The notes under the pieces are model-generated. The model was not told the origin of the DNA. It made no database searches and worked only from the letters and a program-made list of their open reading frames with translations. Of a DNA stretch of 64,000 nt, positions 19,831-29,469 are shown one piece after another. Numbering within the stretch: the first letter of the stretch is position 1; each line of letters opens with the position of its first letter. The DNA lies in assembly GCF_003226565.1 (NCBI RefSeq), contig NZ_QKOE01000004.1:264751-328750 (forward strand). The letters are read 5' to 3'. The stretch comes from Parazoarcus communis SWub3 = DSM 12120 (GTDB lineage Bacteria; Pseudomonadota; Gammaproteobacteria; Burkholderiales; Rhodocyclaceae). Both the position numbers and the translations under genes were made by a program.

Positions 19831-21261
19831 ATGCAATCGCAAGCGACTTATAACTATAAAGTCGTGCGCCAGTTCGCCATCATGACGGTGGTGTGGGGCA
19901 TCGTGGGCATGCTGGTCGGCGTCATCGCCGCAGCACAGCTCGTGTGGCCCGAACTGAACGTTCACGAATTCCTGCACTTCGGCAGGCTGCGTCCGCTTCA
20001 CACCAATGCGGTGATCTTCGCATTTGGTGGTTGCGCACTGTTCGCCACGTCGTACTACATTGTGCAGCGTACCTGTCATACGACACTGTTCGCGCCCGCG
20101 CTTGCAGGCTTCACCTTCTGGGGCTGGCAGCTCGTGATCGTGCTGGCTGCCATCACCCTGCCGCTGGGTTATACCTCCGGCAAGGAATACGCCGAACTCG
20201 AATGGCCGATCGACATCCTGATCGCCGTGGTGTGGGTGTCCTACGCCATCGTGTTCTTCGGCACCATCGCCAAGCGCAAGATCAGCCATATCTACGTGGC
20301 CAACTGGTTTCTGGGTGCCTTCATCCTGACCGTTGCCTTGCTGCACATCGTCAACAGTGCTGCAATTCCGGTCTCCTTCTCCGGCATGAAGTCCTACTCC
20401 GCCTACGCCGGCGTTCAGGATGCAATGATCCAGTGGTGGTATGGCCACAACGCGGTGGGCTTCTTCCTGACCGCAGGCTTCCTGGGCATGATGTACTACT
20501 TCGTGCCGAAGCAGGCCGATCGCCCGGTCTACTCCTATCGTCTGTCGGTGGTCCACTTCTGGGCGCTGATCTTCACCTACATGTGGGCGGGTCCGCACCA
20601 TCTGCACTACACCGCGCTGCCTGACTGGACCCAGTCCGTTGGCATGGTGTTCTCGCTGATCCTGCTTGCTCCGTCCTGGGGTGGCATGATCAACGGTGTG
20701 ATGACCCTGTCGGGCGCCTGGCACAAGCTGCGTACCGACCCGATCCTCAAGTTCCTGATCACCTCGCTGTCCTTCTACGGCATGTCCACCTTCGAAGGCC
20801 CGATGATGTCGGTCAAGACGGTGAATGCACTGTCGCACTACACCGACTGGACGGTGGGCCACGTGCACTCCGGCGCGCTGGGCTGGGTGGCAATGATCTC
20901 CATCGGTTCGGTGTACTTCCTGCTGCCGCGCCTCTATGGCAAGAGCGAGATGTACAGCGTCAAGCTCATCAACACCCACTTCTGGGTGGCCACCATCGGT
21001 ATCGTGCTGTACATCGCCTCGATGTGGGTGGCCGGTGTGATGCAGGGTCTGATGTGGCGCGCAACCAACCCGGACGGCACGCTGACCTACTCCTTCGTCG
21101 AGAGCGTCAAGGCAAGCTACCCGTTCTGGACCATCCGCTTCGTCGGTGGTGCGCTCTTCCTCGCTGGCATGTTCATCATGTTCTACAACATGGTGAAGAC
21201 CATTGCCGGAGAAAAGGCCTACAACGCGCCGGTGGTCGCTCCTGCGGCTGCTCACGCCTAA
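19831..21261 (+). CDS. ccoN: cbb3-type cytochrome c oxidase subunit I
   Basis: Catalytic subunit with heme b, high-spin heme b3 and CuB; reduces O2 to water with high affinity and pumps protons. 476 residues, 12 membrane segments. Heme and copper ligands are visible in [28 protein letters not shown] (CuB His), [15 protein letters not shown] (two His), and the late [18 protein letters not shown] block (heme b3 and b His). The start at 19831 is chosen because AGAGGTGA lies 5-12 bases before it; a GTG at 19822 lies within that ribosome site. First gene of ccoNOQP-G-H. Confidence 0.97.
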   Translation: MQSQATYNYKVVRQFAIMTVVWGIVGMLVGVIAAAQLVWPELNVHEFLHFGRLRPLHTNAVIFAFGGCALFATSYYIVQRTCHTTLFAPALAGFTFWGWQLVIVLAAITLPLGYTSGKEYAELEWPIDILIAVVWVSYAIVFFGTIAKRKISHIYVANWFLGAFILTVALLHIVNSAAIPVSFSGMKSYSAYAGVQDAMIQWWYGHNAVGFFLTAGFLGMMYYFVPKQADRPVYSYRLSVVHFWALIFTYMWAGPHHLHYTALPDWTQSVGMVFSLILLAPSWGGMINGVMTLSGAWHKLRTDPILKFLITSLSFYGMSTFEGPMMSVKTVNALSHYTDWTVGHVHSGALGWVAMISIGSVYFLLPRLYGKSEMYSVKLINTHFWVATIGIVLYIASMWVAGVMQGLMWRATNPDGTLTYSFVESVKASYPFWTIRFVGGALFLAGMFIMFYNMVKTIAGEKAYNAPVVAPAAAHA

Positions 21262-21276
21262 GCGGAGAACAACAAC

Positions 21277-21912
21277 ATGGCTCAATCCAAACACGAAAAG
21301 ATCGAAAAGAACGTATTCCTGATGATCGTCCTCACGCTGCTGACAGTCAGCGTGGGCGGTCTGGTGGAAATCGTTCCGCTCTTCTTCCAGCAAACCACGA
21401 CTTCGCCGGTGGATTACAAGGGTAACCAGCTCAACGTGAAGCCCTACGATCCGGTTCGCCTGGTCGGCCGCGACATCTATGTGCGTGAAGGCTGCTACAA
21501 CTGCCATTCGCAGATGATCCGTCCCTTCCGCGCAGAGACCGAGCGTTATGGTCACTACTCGGTGGCGGGTGAGTACATCTACGATCACCCGTTCCAGTGG
21601 GGCTCCAAGCGTACGGGTCCGGATCTGGCCCGCGTGGGCGGCCGCTATTCCGACGAATGGCAGCGTGTGCACCTGATCAACCCGCGTGACGTGGTGCCGG
21701 AGTCGAACATGCCGGCCTTCCCCTGGCTGGATCGCCCGGCCAAGGTGAGTGACATCCAGGACAAGATGCGTGCGCTCAACAAGGTTGGTCTGCACAAGTA
21801 CAGCGACGAAGAGATCGCCGCCGCGCCTGCTGCAGTCGAGGGCATCACCGAACTGGACGCTGTCGTCGCCTACCTGCAGGGCATGGGTACCGCGCTGCAG
21901 AACGTACGGTAA
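21277..21912 (+). CDS. ccoO: cbb3-type cytochrome c oxidase subunit II (monoheme)
   Basis: 211 residues. One N-terminal membrane anchor ([25 protein letters not shown], given here in part) and a periplasmic c-type heme domain with CYNCH at Cys73-Cys76-His77; the axial Met is probably in [10 protein letters not shown]. It passes electrons from CcoP to CcoN. It lies 15 bp after ccoN with a purine-rich GCGGAG ribosome site. Confidence 0.97.
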   Translation: MAQSKHEKIEKNVFLMIVLTLLTVSVGGLVEIVPLFFQQTTTSPVDYKGNQLNVKPYDPVRLVGRDIYVREGCYNCHSQMIRPFRAETERYGHYSVAGEYIYDHPFQWGSKRTGPDLARVGGRYSDEWQRVHLINPRDVVPESNMPAFPWLDRPAKVSDIQDKMRALNKVGLHKYSDEEIAAAPAAVEGITELDAVVAYLQGMGTALQNVR

Positions 21913-21928
21913 GCACCGGAGACGCGCC

Positions 21929-22114
21929 GTGGATATCAACACCCTCAGAATCGTCGTGACCGTGCTGGGCTTCGTCTGCTTCCTGGGCATCTGTGCCTGG
22001 GCTTACAGCCGGCATGCCCAGGCAGGGTTCGACGAGGCGGCGCGTCTGCCCCTGAGCGATGACGATCTGCCGGCCTCTGGCCGGCTGGAAAAGGAAGGAA
22101 AAACAAATGGCTGA
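21929..22114 (+). CDS. ccoQ: cbb3-type cytochrome c oxidase subunit CcoQ
   Basis: 61 residues beginning at GTG with CGGAGA upstream. A single membrane segment (LRIVVTVLGFVCFLGICAW) is followed by YSRHAQAGFDEAARLPLSDDD, the usual CcoQ tail. Stabilises the oxidase complex. Its last 8 bases overlap the start of ccoP. Confidence 0.88.
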   Translation: MDINTLRIVVTVLGFVCFLGICAWAYSRHAQAGFDEAARLPLSDDDLPASGRLEKEGKTNG

Positions 22115-23003
22115 CTTTATCAGCGGTTTCTGGAACATGTATGTGATGGTCCTTGTGGCCCTCTCCATCGCGTTCTGTGTTTTCGTGCTGGTCTCCAACA
22201 TGACCAAGCGCGAGCCGGGCGAGGCCAAACTGCACGGTCACGTGTGGGATGAGACGCTTGCGGAGTACAACAACCCGTTGCCGCGCTGGTGGTTGTACCT
22301 GTTCTGGATCACCATCTTCTTCGCGATTGCGTATCTGGCGATCTATCCGGGTTTTGGTCGTGTCAATGCCGAGCGTGGCCAGCACACCCAGTACTATGCC
22401 GAAATGAAGGCGGCTGACGAGAAGTACGGCCCCATCTTCGCAAAGTACGAGAACATGGACCTGATGGCGGTGGCGGCTGACCCCGAAGCCAACGCAATGG
22501 GGCAACGCATGTTCCTGACCTACTGCGCGCAGTGTCACGGTTCGGCGGCGACGGGTGCCAAGGGCTTCCCCAACCTCACCGATAACGAGTGGAGTTGGGG
22601 TGGTGAGCCTGAGACCATCAAGACCACCATCCTGGGTGGCCGGATGGGTGTCATGCCCCCGTTTGGCCCGGCGCTCGGCGCTGAAGGCACCAAGGACGTT
22701 GCCAACTACGTGCGTTCCTTGTCCGGTCTGGCTCACGACTCCCTGCGCGCACAGCGTGGCAAGGAAGCCTTCGACCAGAACTGCGTGGCTTGCCACGGTG
22801 CTGACGGCAAGGGTAACCAGATGCTCGGTGCGGTGGACCTGACCAACAACGCCTGGTTGTACGGTTCGTCCGAAGCCACCATCATCGAGACCATCACCAA
22901 CGGGCGGCAGAATCAGATGCCGGCCTTCAAGGATTTCCTCGGCGAAGCCAAGGTTCATATCCTTGCAGCCTATGTGCTGAGTCTGAACAAAGACAAGAAG
23001 TAA
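22107..23003 (+). CDS. ccoP: cbb3-type cytochrome c oxidase subunit III (diheme)
   Basis: 298 residues. Two membrane segments at residues 10-30 and 55-75 enclose the EAKLHGHVWDETLAEYNNPLPRWW motif (quoted in part) specific to CcoP. Two c-type heme sites follow: CAQCH at Cys140-Cys143-His144 and CVACH at Cys226-Cys229-His230, with Met ligands in GVMPPFG and NQMPAFKDFL. It is the electron entry subunit. The ATG at 22107 has AAGGAAGG 7 bases upstream. Confidence 0.97.
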   Translation: MADFISGFWNMYVMVLVALSIAFCVFVLVSNMTKREPGEAKLHGHVWDETLAEYNNPLPRWWLYLFWITIFFAIAYLAIYPGFGRVNAERGQHTQYYAEMKAADEKYGPIFAKYENMDLMAVAADPEANAMGQRMFLTYCAQCHGSAATGAKGFPNLTDNEWSWGGEPETIKTTILGGRMGVMPPFGPALGAEGTKDVANYVRSLSGLAHDSLRAQRGKEAFDQNCVACHGADGKGNQMLGAVDLTNNAWLYGSSEATIIETITNGRQNQMPAFKDFLGEAKVHILAAYVLSLNKDKK

Positions 23004-23011
23004 GTCGTGTG

Positions 23012-23039
23012 CTCCGGGGGCTTCTGCCCCCGGAGTTGT
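23012..23039 (+). terminator. Hairpin between ccoP and ccoG
   Basis: CTCCGGGGGC and its complement enclose loop TTCT (23012-23035), followed by TTGTT. The weak U-tract suggests attenuation: ccoNOQP made in excess over the assembly genes ccoG-ccoH. Confidence 0.6.
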
Positions 23040-23078
23040 TTCGGTTCATAAAAATAAGAATCCACTAATAAAACGATC

Positions 23079-24503
<1,425 letters not shown>

Positions 24504-24515
24504 GATACGAGAACG

Positions 24516-25028
24516 ATGAGTGTAGCGATGTCCGACAAGAAGCCCGAACCCTGGTACAAGCAGGGCTGGCCCTGGTTCCTGATCTTTTTTCCGGCGACTG
24601 CCGTTGTGGCGGGTTTCATCACGCTGGCGATTGCGATCAACACCTGGGACGGGCTGGTTGTCGATGACTATTACAAGGAAGGGCGGGCCATCGTGCAGAC
24701 CTTGGGTCGTGCCGAGCGTGCCCGGGAACTGGGCTTGACCGCCCAGTTCAAGGTTACTGCCGAGTCGATCCGGATCGATCTGTCGGCACTTGATCCCGCC
24801 AATGTTCCGCGTATGATCCATCTGACCATTGCTCACCCCACCCGGGGTGGTTCTGACCAGTTGCTCGACCTGACTGGCGAAGGCGGTGTGTTCGAGGCAA
24901 AGATCGAATCGCTCAGCACTGGTCGCTGGTTGTTTCAGATAGAAGACGAGTCCCGCAGCTGGAGAATGAACGGGGCCACTTATCTCCCGACAGAGACGGA
25001 ATTCAGGATTGATTCATCTGGTTCTTAA
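24516..25028 (+). CDS. ccoH: cbb3 oxidase assembly protein CcoH (FixH family)
   Basis: 170 residues. The N-terminus PWYKQGWPWFLIFFPATAVV leads into one membrane segment, followed by NTWDGLVVDDYYKEGRAI, the FixH/CcoH signature, and a periplasmic beta domain. Interacts with CcoI/CcoN during assembly in relatives. A second ATG at 24528 is an alternative start. Confidence 0.9.
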   Translation: MSVAMSDKKPEPWYKQGWPWFLIFFPATAVVAGFITLAIAINTWDGLVVDDYYKEGRAIVQTLGRAERARELGLTAQFKVTAESIRIDLSALDPANVPRMIHLTIAHPTRGGSDQLLDLTGEGGVFEAKIESLSTGRWLFQIEDESRSWRMNGATYLPTETEFRIDSSGS

Positions 25029-25052
25029 CCCGTCGTAAAAGGAGGTTTCATC

Positions 25053-25205
25053 ATGGCCTGGGTTGAATTGTTCAGCACCGACATTGGTCTGCTCAGCCTG
25101 TTCACGATTGGCTTCGTCGTTGTCATGGGCGGTTATCTGTATCGCTTTGCCAAGCGCCATATTGCGGAGGACGAGCAGAAAGCGCGCGCTGCCGGGCAAC
25201 GCTGA
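25053..25205 (+). CDS. Small single-pass membrane protein, DUF3149-like
   Basis: 50 residues: MAWVELFSTDIGLLSL, a membrane segment (LFTIGFVVVMGGYLYRFA), then a charged tail (KRHIAEDEQKARAAGQR). It has a textbook ribosome site (AAAAGGAGG, 5 bases before ATG) and lies 24 bp after ccoH, so it is almost certainly translated with the cco assembly genes. The sequence resembles DUF3149 proteins of betaproteobacteria; function unknown. Confidence 0.8.
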   Translation: MAWVELFSTDIGLLSLFTIGFVVVMGGYLYRFAKRHIAEDEQKARAAGQR

Positions 25206-25260
25206 ACGTTCGGTGTCGTTTCAAATCGCATCCGGTCGGAACGGTAAGGAGGATTCATCC

Positions 25261-25503
25261 ATGCAGAAGCTGATTCAAGTGCTGTGGCCATCGTTTCTGG
25301 TGGCTGCCGTAGTGGAGGCGGTCTTCTTTACCGTGATTGACCCGCAGGCGCTTTACCTGCTGGGTGAGCCAGTTCATTACGATCCGTTGACGACTTATTC
25401 AATCGGATTCCTGGCGTTCTGGCTGATCTGCGCTGCGTCGAGTCTGACAACGCTCTACTTTCAGCGCACTGCTGACGAGATCAACCATCCGGAAGCACAT
25501 TGA
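25261..25503 (+). CDS. Conserved small two-pass membrane protein of the cco cluster
   Basis: 80 residues. Two hydrophobic segments at residues 5-27 (VLWPSFLVAAVVEAVFFTVI) and 46-68 (YSIGFLAFWLICAASSLTTL) separated by a short loop DPQALYLLGEPVHYDP, and a charged tail DEINHPEAH. A strong AAGGAGG lies 8 bases before ATG. Last gene of the cco unit, ahead of a strong bidirectional terminator. Not recognised as a named family; a role in oxidase assembly or stability is inferred only from position. Confidence 0.75.
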   Translation: MQKLIQVLWPSFLVAAVVEAVFFTVIDPQALYLLGEPVHYDPLTTYSIGFLAFWLICAASSLTTLYFQRTADEINHPEAH

Positions 25504-25506
25504 GCG

Positions 25507-25549
25507 CTCAAAACAGAACGGCCCGCATTGCGGGCCGTTCTGTTTTGAG
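25507..25549. terminator. Strong bidirectional terminator
   Basis: A perfect 20-bp stem (25507-25526 with 25530-25549) with a 3-nt loop ATT. The arms end in AAAA/TTTT tracts, so the RNA from either strand ends in a U-run inside the stem. It separates the cco unit (+) from usp (-). Confidence 0.9.
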
Positions 25550-25562
25550 GCAGCCGGGCTTT

Positions 25563-26006
25563 TCAGCGATAAACCAGCACCGGCGTCTTGCTGTGGGTCA
25601 GCACCTTCTGGGTCTCGCTGCCAAGCAGCAAGCCAGCGATGCCGCGCCGGCCATGTGAGGACATGAAGATCAGGTCGCAGCCGTGCCGGTCAGCTGCATC
25701 GATGATGGCCTCGTAGGGCACCTCGTTGACCAGGGTGTCAGTGCCGGCCATCACGCCGGCCGCGTCGGCCGCGGCCTTGGCGCGTTCGAGGATGCGCTGC
25801 GCTTCGGCCTCCGCCGAGCGAGCGAACTGTTCTGGCGTCGTAGGGTCGATCAAGGCGCCTTCGCCATAGATCGGCATCGGGAAGTCGGGTTGCGCGTAGA
25901 AGAAGGTGATACGGGAACCCGCCTCCTTGGCAAAAGACACTGCACGGGCGACGGTGCTTTCGGACAGCGGCGATCCGTCGGTTGGTACGAGAATGTGTTT
26001 GAACAT
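25563..26006 (-). CDS. Universal stress protein, UspA family
   Basis: 147 residues. N-terminal MFKHILVPTDGSPLSE and C-terminal DLIFMSSHGRRGIAGLLLGS, with the ATP-binding GxxGxxxxxxGS pattern slightly altered (G-R-R-G-I-A-G-L-L-L-G-S), followed by ETQKVLTHSKTPVLVYR. Such nucleotide-binding Usp proteins support survival under oxygen limitation in Pseudomonas, where several are ANR targets. The upstream promoter contains an FNR-type box, supporting the same control here. Confidence 0.9.
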   Translation of the reverse strand: MFKHILVPTDGSPLSESTVARAVSFAKEAGSRITFFYAQPDFPMPIYGEGALIDPTTPEQFARSAEAEAQRILERAKAAADAAGVMAGTDTLVNEVPYEAIIDAADRHGCDLIFMSSHGRRGIAGLLLGSETQKVLTHSKTPVLVYR

Positions 26007-26038
26007 GTGAGTACTCCTTGGCTCGCAATCGGTGACTG

Positions 26039-26095
26039 ATTATAGCCACGGTCGTGTCTGTTTCAGGGTTGACGAGGGTCAACCCTGAAACAGAC
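26039..26095 (-). promoter_or_regulatory. usp promoter with 18-bp perfect inverted repeat containing an FNR-type box
   Basis: Arms 26056-26073 and 26078-26095 are perfect complements around a 4-nt GAGG centre. The central 14 bp, TTGAC-GAGG-GTCAA (26069-26082), is a symmetric FNR/DNR-type box. On the minus strand TATAAT (26044-26039) lies 24 bp away, close to class II spacing, directing usp. On the plus strand no convincing -10 is seen before the MBL gene at 26129. The symmetry extends well beyond an FNR site, so a second regulator or an RNA structure is possible. Confidence 0.65.
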
Positions 26096-26128
26096 CAGAT
26101 GATCGATCCTTGAACCGGAGGTGGAAAC

Positions 26129-27538
26129 ATGGACATCACGTTCCACGGCGCAGCGGGTGAGGTCACCGGATCATGTGCAGTCGTACGCCATGGCGGTGGG
26201 GCTTTCATGGTGGACTGTGGCATGTTCCAGGGTGGGCGCGAGGCACCACTCAAGAATCTGCGCGCATTGGATTTTGACCTTGATCAACTCGATTGCGTGC
26301 TGCTGACGCATGCGCATCTCGATCATTCTGGCCTGCTGCCGAGGTTGGTTGCGCTGGGCTATCGAGGCCCCATCTATGCGACGGCGGCCACCGTCGATCT
26401 GCTAGGCGTGATGTTGCTGGATTCCGCGCATATCCAGGAAAAGGAAAGCGAGTGGGTCAATCGCCGCAACCGCTCACGCAATGTTCGCCGGGGATGGGAG
26501 GCCGCTCCCCTTTACACGGTGGAGCAGGCACGCAGGAGCTTGCAGCACTTGAAGCCAGTGACCTACGACGCGGCGGTGCAGGTTGCGCCAGGGGTGCTGT
26601 GCCGTTTCCACGATGCCGGGCACATCCTGGGGTCAGCCATCCTCGAACTTGAAGTTGCATGTGCGGGCGGGGTGCGGCGCATGCTGTTTACCGGCGATCT
26701 CGGACAGCCGCGGCGCCCGGTGCTGCGCGACCATTGGTTGGCGCATCGCGCGGACTATCTGTGCATTGAAAGCACCTACGGCAATCGGGCCCATCGTGCG
26801 ATGGATGATACCGAAGACGAACTTGTGCACGTGTTGCAGGACACGCTCATGCGCAAGGGCGGTAATGTGATCATTCCCGCATTTGCCGTGGGGCGGACGC
26901 AGGAGATGCTGTTCGTACTGGCAAAGCTGGTGCGCAGCGGGCGGATTGCAAGTCTGAATGTCGTGGTCGATTCGCCGATGGCCAGCGCCGTCACTGACCT
27001 GACACTTCAGCATGCGGACCTGTGGGATGATGAAACGCGGGAGCTCCTCGATTGGACCCGAAGCCATGCAGACCGTTTTCATGTGCGTTTCGTCGCCGAC
27101 GTCGAGGAGTCCATGGCATTGAACCACCAGCCCGGTGGTCTGGTCATCATCTCTGCAAGTGGCATGTGTGATGCTGGCCGCATCAAGTACCATCTGCGTT
27201 ACAACCTGGGCCGGCGCGAGTGTTCGATTGTCATCGCCGGCTTCCAGGCGGCCGGGACCTTGGGGCGCAGGTTGGTGGACAAGGCACGGGCAGTGACGGT
27301 GTTCGGCGAGCGTATCGCGGTACGGGCAGACATATATACCATTGGTGGTCTGTCGGCGCATGCCGACCAGCCCGCCCTGCTTGAATGGATGCGGCATATT
27401 GAAACACCGCCACGGCAGACTTTCCTGGTGCATGGCGAAATCGAGGCACGGCAGGCCTTCGCCGCTGAGATCACCCGGCAGCTCGGGTGGCCACAGCCGG
27501 TCATGCCGGTTGCCGGTGGGTGCCATCGCTTGACATGA
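26129..27538 (+). CDS. MBL-fold / beta-CASP RNA-processing-type hydrolase (YSH1-like)
   Basis: 469 residues. N-terminal metallo-beta-lactamase domain with the zinc motif THAHLDHSG (about residues 57-65), the later His in GHILGSA and Asp in FTGDLG; then a beta-CASP domain (VIIPAFAVGRTQEML, DSPMASAVT) and the C-terminal RMMBL motif with GGLSAHADQPALLEW. The set of motifs is that of CPSF73-like RNases/exonucleases. The gene has CGGAGG 7 bases before ATG and is followed 43 bp later by phaC, so they are likely co-transcribed. The RNA or DNA substrate is unknown. Confidence 0.88.
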   Translation: MDITFHGAAGEVTGSCAVVRHGGGAFMVDCGMFQGGREAPLKNLRALDFDLDQLDCVLLTHAHLDHSGLLPRLVALGYRGPIYATAATVDLLGVMLLDSAHIQEKESEWVNRRNRSRNVRRGWEAAPLYTVEQARRSLQHLKPVTYDAAVQVAPGVLCRFHDAGHILGSAILELEVACAGGVRRMLFTGDLGQPRRPVLRDHWLAHRADYLCIESTYGNRAHRAMDDTEDELVHVLQDTLMRKGGNVIIPAFAVGRTQEMLFVLAKLVRSGRIASLNVVVDSPMASAVTDLTLQHADLWDDETRELLDWTRSHADRFHVRFVADVEESMALNHQPGGLVIISASGMCDAGRIKYHLRYNLGRRECSIVIAGFQAAGTLGRRLVDKARAVTVFGERIAVRADIYTIGGLSAHADQPALLEWMRHIETPPRQTFLVHGEIEARQAFAAEITRQLGWPQPVMPVAGGCHRLT

Positions 27539-27581
27539 ACGACACGGGATACACCCTATCCCCAGGATCAAGGAGCAGCGC

Positions 27582-29384
27582 ATGACGACGAAGACAGGTG
27601 AATCTAACCCGAGGCGACGCAAGGCAAGTGCGGGGCCCCGAAGTGGCAGTCGGCGCAGCGAGGCCCCGGAGCCTGGTCAGCTGGTGCGTCGTGCCTTGCG
27701 TGACCTGCATGACGGCGTTGAGGGCTCGCTGGATCCGCTCGGCATGAGCGCGCCGATCGTCCATGCGCAGCTTGCATGGCTTGCGCATCCGCAGGAGCTG
27801 GCCGAGCGCTTTGCCCGGTTGTCCAGCGACCTATGGACTTTGCAGATGCATTCGGTCAACCGGCTGTTCGGTTTGCAGAGTGCAGACCCGGTCACCCCCA
27901 ATCCGGATGATGCCCGTTTCGCCGACCCGATATGGACTGAAGGCCCCACCTGGGATCTGACCAAGGAGTGGTACCTTGCCCTGACCCATCATACTCAGGA
28001 CATGCTGTACGACACCCCCGGGTTGTCCGGCAAGGAGCGGCGACGGGCCGCCTTCTGGTGGCGGAAATGGCTCAATGCCATGGCCCCGACCAACTTCCTG
28101 CTGACCAATCCGGTGGCCATGCGCAAGGCGATCGAGACTCGTGGTGACAGCTTGGTGCGAGGTTTTCGCAACTTGCTCGACGACTTGCAGGCAGGGCAGG
28201 TACGCATGACGGATCCCAAGGACTTCTCGGTCGGTGAGAATCTCGCGACCACTCCTGGGTCCGTGGTGTTCCGCAACCGCCTGCTCGAGGTCATCCACTA
28301 CGCGCCCACCCAGGCCAAGGTGCATGCCGAACCCGTCGTCATCGTCACGCCGTGGATCAACAAGTTCTACATCCTGGATCTCGTGCCCAAGAAGAGCATG
28401 ATCCGCTATCTGCTCGATCAGGGGCTGGATGTCTTCATCACCAGCTGGAAGAATCCCGATGCATCGATGCGGGATTGCGGTTTCGACGACTATCTGACCG
28501 AAGGCATACAGGCGATTGTCGATACCGCACGGCAACTGACCGGCGCTGCACGGGTACATGCGGTCGGCTATTGCATCGGCGGCACGGCACTATCCATGTA
28601 CATGGCCTGGGCCAACCGCCACTTTGCACCCGAAGAGGTGCCGGTTGCCGACTGGACGCTGTTTACCACCCTGGTCGATTTCCACAAGCCGGGCGACATC
28701 GAGGTGTTCATCGATGAGAGCAGTATCCGCTACCTGACCGAAAACATGGAGAAAAAGGGGTTTCTCGATGGTAAGGAGATGGCCTCGTCCTTCCGCCTGT
28801 TGCGCTCGAACAGCCTGATCTGGCACTACGTCGTGCATGGCTGGCTGTATGGCGAGACGCCACCGCCTTTCGACGTGCTTTACTGGAACATGGATACCAC
28901 CCGCATGCCCTATGCGATGCATGCCTGGTATCTCAGGGAACTGTATCTGCACAACCGGCTGATTCATGCTGATGCATTGACGGTTGCAGGCGAATCGCTG
29001 GATCTCGGGCGCATCACCCAGCCGCTGTACGCGGTTGCGGCGGAAGACGATCACATCGCACCGTGGCAGCAGACTTTCCGCATCAACAACCACGTCATTG
29101 GCCCCAAGCGCTATGTGCTGTCCAGCTCTGGTCATATCCTGGGTATCGTCAATCCGGTGGTGACACCGCCCAAGCGCAAGTATTGGGTTGCCGACGTGCT
29201 CCATCGTTCGGCCACCTCCGAGCAATGGCGTTCCGAAGCCATCGAAGAGGCCGGAAGCTGGTGGACCGACTGGATGGCCTGGCTCAAACCCAAGGCTGGA
29301 CCGCTGGTGGATGCGAGGCCTGCGGCAACCGACGCGTTTCCGGAGATCGCACCCGCACCGGGTCGTTATGTGCTGGAGCGTTGA
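27582..29384 (+). CDS. phaC: Class I poly(3-hydroxyalkanoate) synthase
   Basis: Polymerises 3-hydroxyacyl-CoA to PHA on granules. 600 residues. The lipase-like box is GYCIGG with the catalytic Cys331; the catalytic Asp is in AAEDDHIAPW and the His in SSSGHILGIVNP. The conserved VTPWINKFYILDL and FHKPGDIEVF blocks are present. The first 35 residues are basic and Ser/Pro-rich, an extension of the variable N-terminal domain. A good AAGGAG precedes ATG. No phaA, phaB or phasin gene is adjacent; instead it is paired with an MBL RNase-like gene and a universal stress gene, suggesting a second, oxygen-regulated synthase. Confidence 0.95.
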   Translation: MTTKTGESNPRRRKASAGPRSGSRRSEAPEPGQLVRRALRDLHDGVEGSLDPLGMSAPIVHAQLAWLAHPQELAERFARLSSDLWTLQMHSVNRLFGLQSADPVTPNPDDARFADPIWTEGPTWDLTKEWYLALTHHTQDMLYDTPGLSGKERRRAAFWWRKWLNAMAPTNFLLTNPVAMRKAIETRGDSLVRGFRNLLDDLQAGQVRMTDPKDFSVGENLATTPGSVVFRNRLLEVIHYAPTQAKVHAEPVVIVTPWINKFYILDLVPKKSMIRYLLDQGLDVFITSWKNPDASMRDCGFDDYLTEGIQAIVDTARQLTGAARVHAVGYCIGGTALSMYMAWANRHFAPEEVPVADWTLFTTLVDFHKPGDIEVFIDESSIRYLTENMEKKGFLDGKEMASSFRLLRSNSLIWHYVVHGWLYGETPPPFDVLYWNMDTTRMPYAMHAWYLRELYLHNRLIHADALTVAGESLDLGRITQPLYAVAAEDDHIAPWQQTFRINNHVIGPKRYVLSSSGHILGIVNPVVTPPKRKYWVADVLHRSATSEQWRSEAIEEAGSWWTDWMAWLKPKAGPLVDARPAATDAFPEIAPAPGRYVLER

Positions 29385-29415
29385 GCACGCTCCGCCATTG
29401 AAGCAAAAAGGCGCG

Positions 29416-29451
29416 AAATGGCGAACTTGATTGCGGTCAAGTTCGCCATTT
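29416..29451. terminator. Hairpin between convergent phaC and DNR-like gene
   Basis: A 15-bp perfect stem (29416-29430 with 29437-29451) with a 6-nt loop, starting 31 bp after phaC. The arms end in AAA/TTT, suiting termination on both strands. The centre reads as an FNR-type box (TTGAT-TGCG-GTCAA, 29427-29440), but no promoter is expected between converging genes. Confidence 0.7.
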
Positions 29452-29469
29452 GCTTCATCTGGCAGGCTT

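Noticed and set aside
19474..21990. 838-codon open frame antisense to ccoN-ccoO
   Set aside because: It mirrors high-GC codon usage of ccoN/ccoO on the other strand, has no ribosome site or recognisable domain, and covers the FNR promoter and terminator of the sRNA candidate.
29427..29440. FNR-type box inside the phaC/DNR-like terminator hairpin
   Set aside because: It is the symmetric centre of a terminator between convergent genes, with no promoter geometry. Any hairpin centred on TTGA/TCAA would look like a box.
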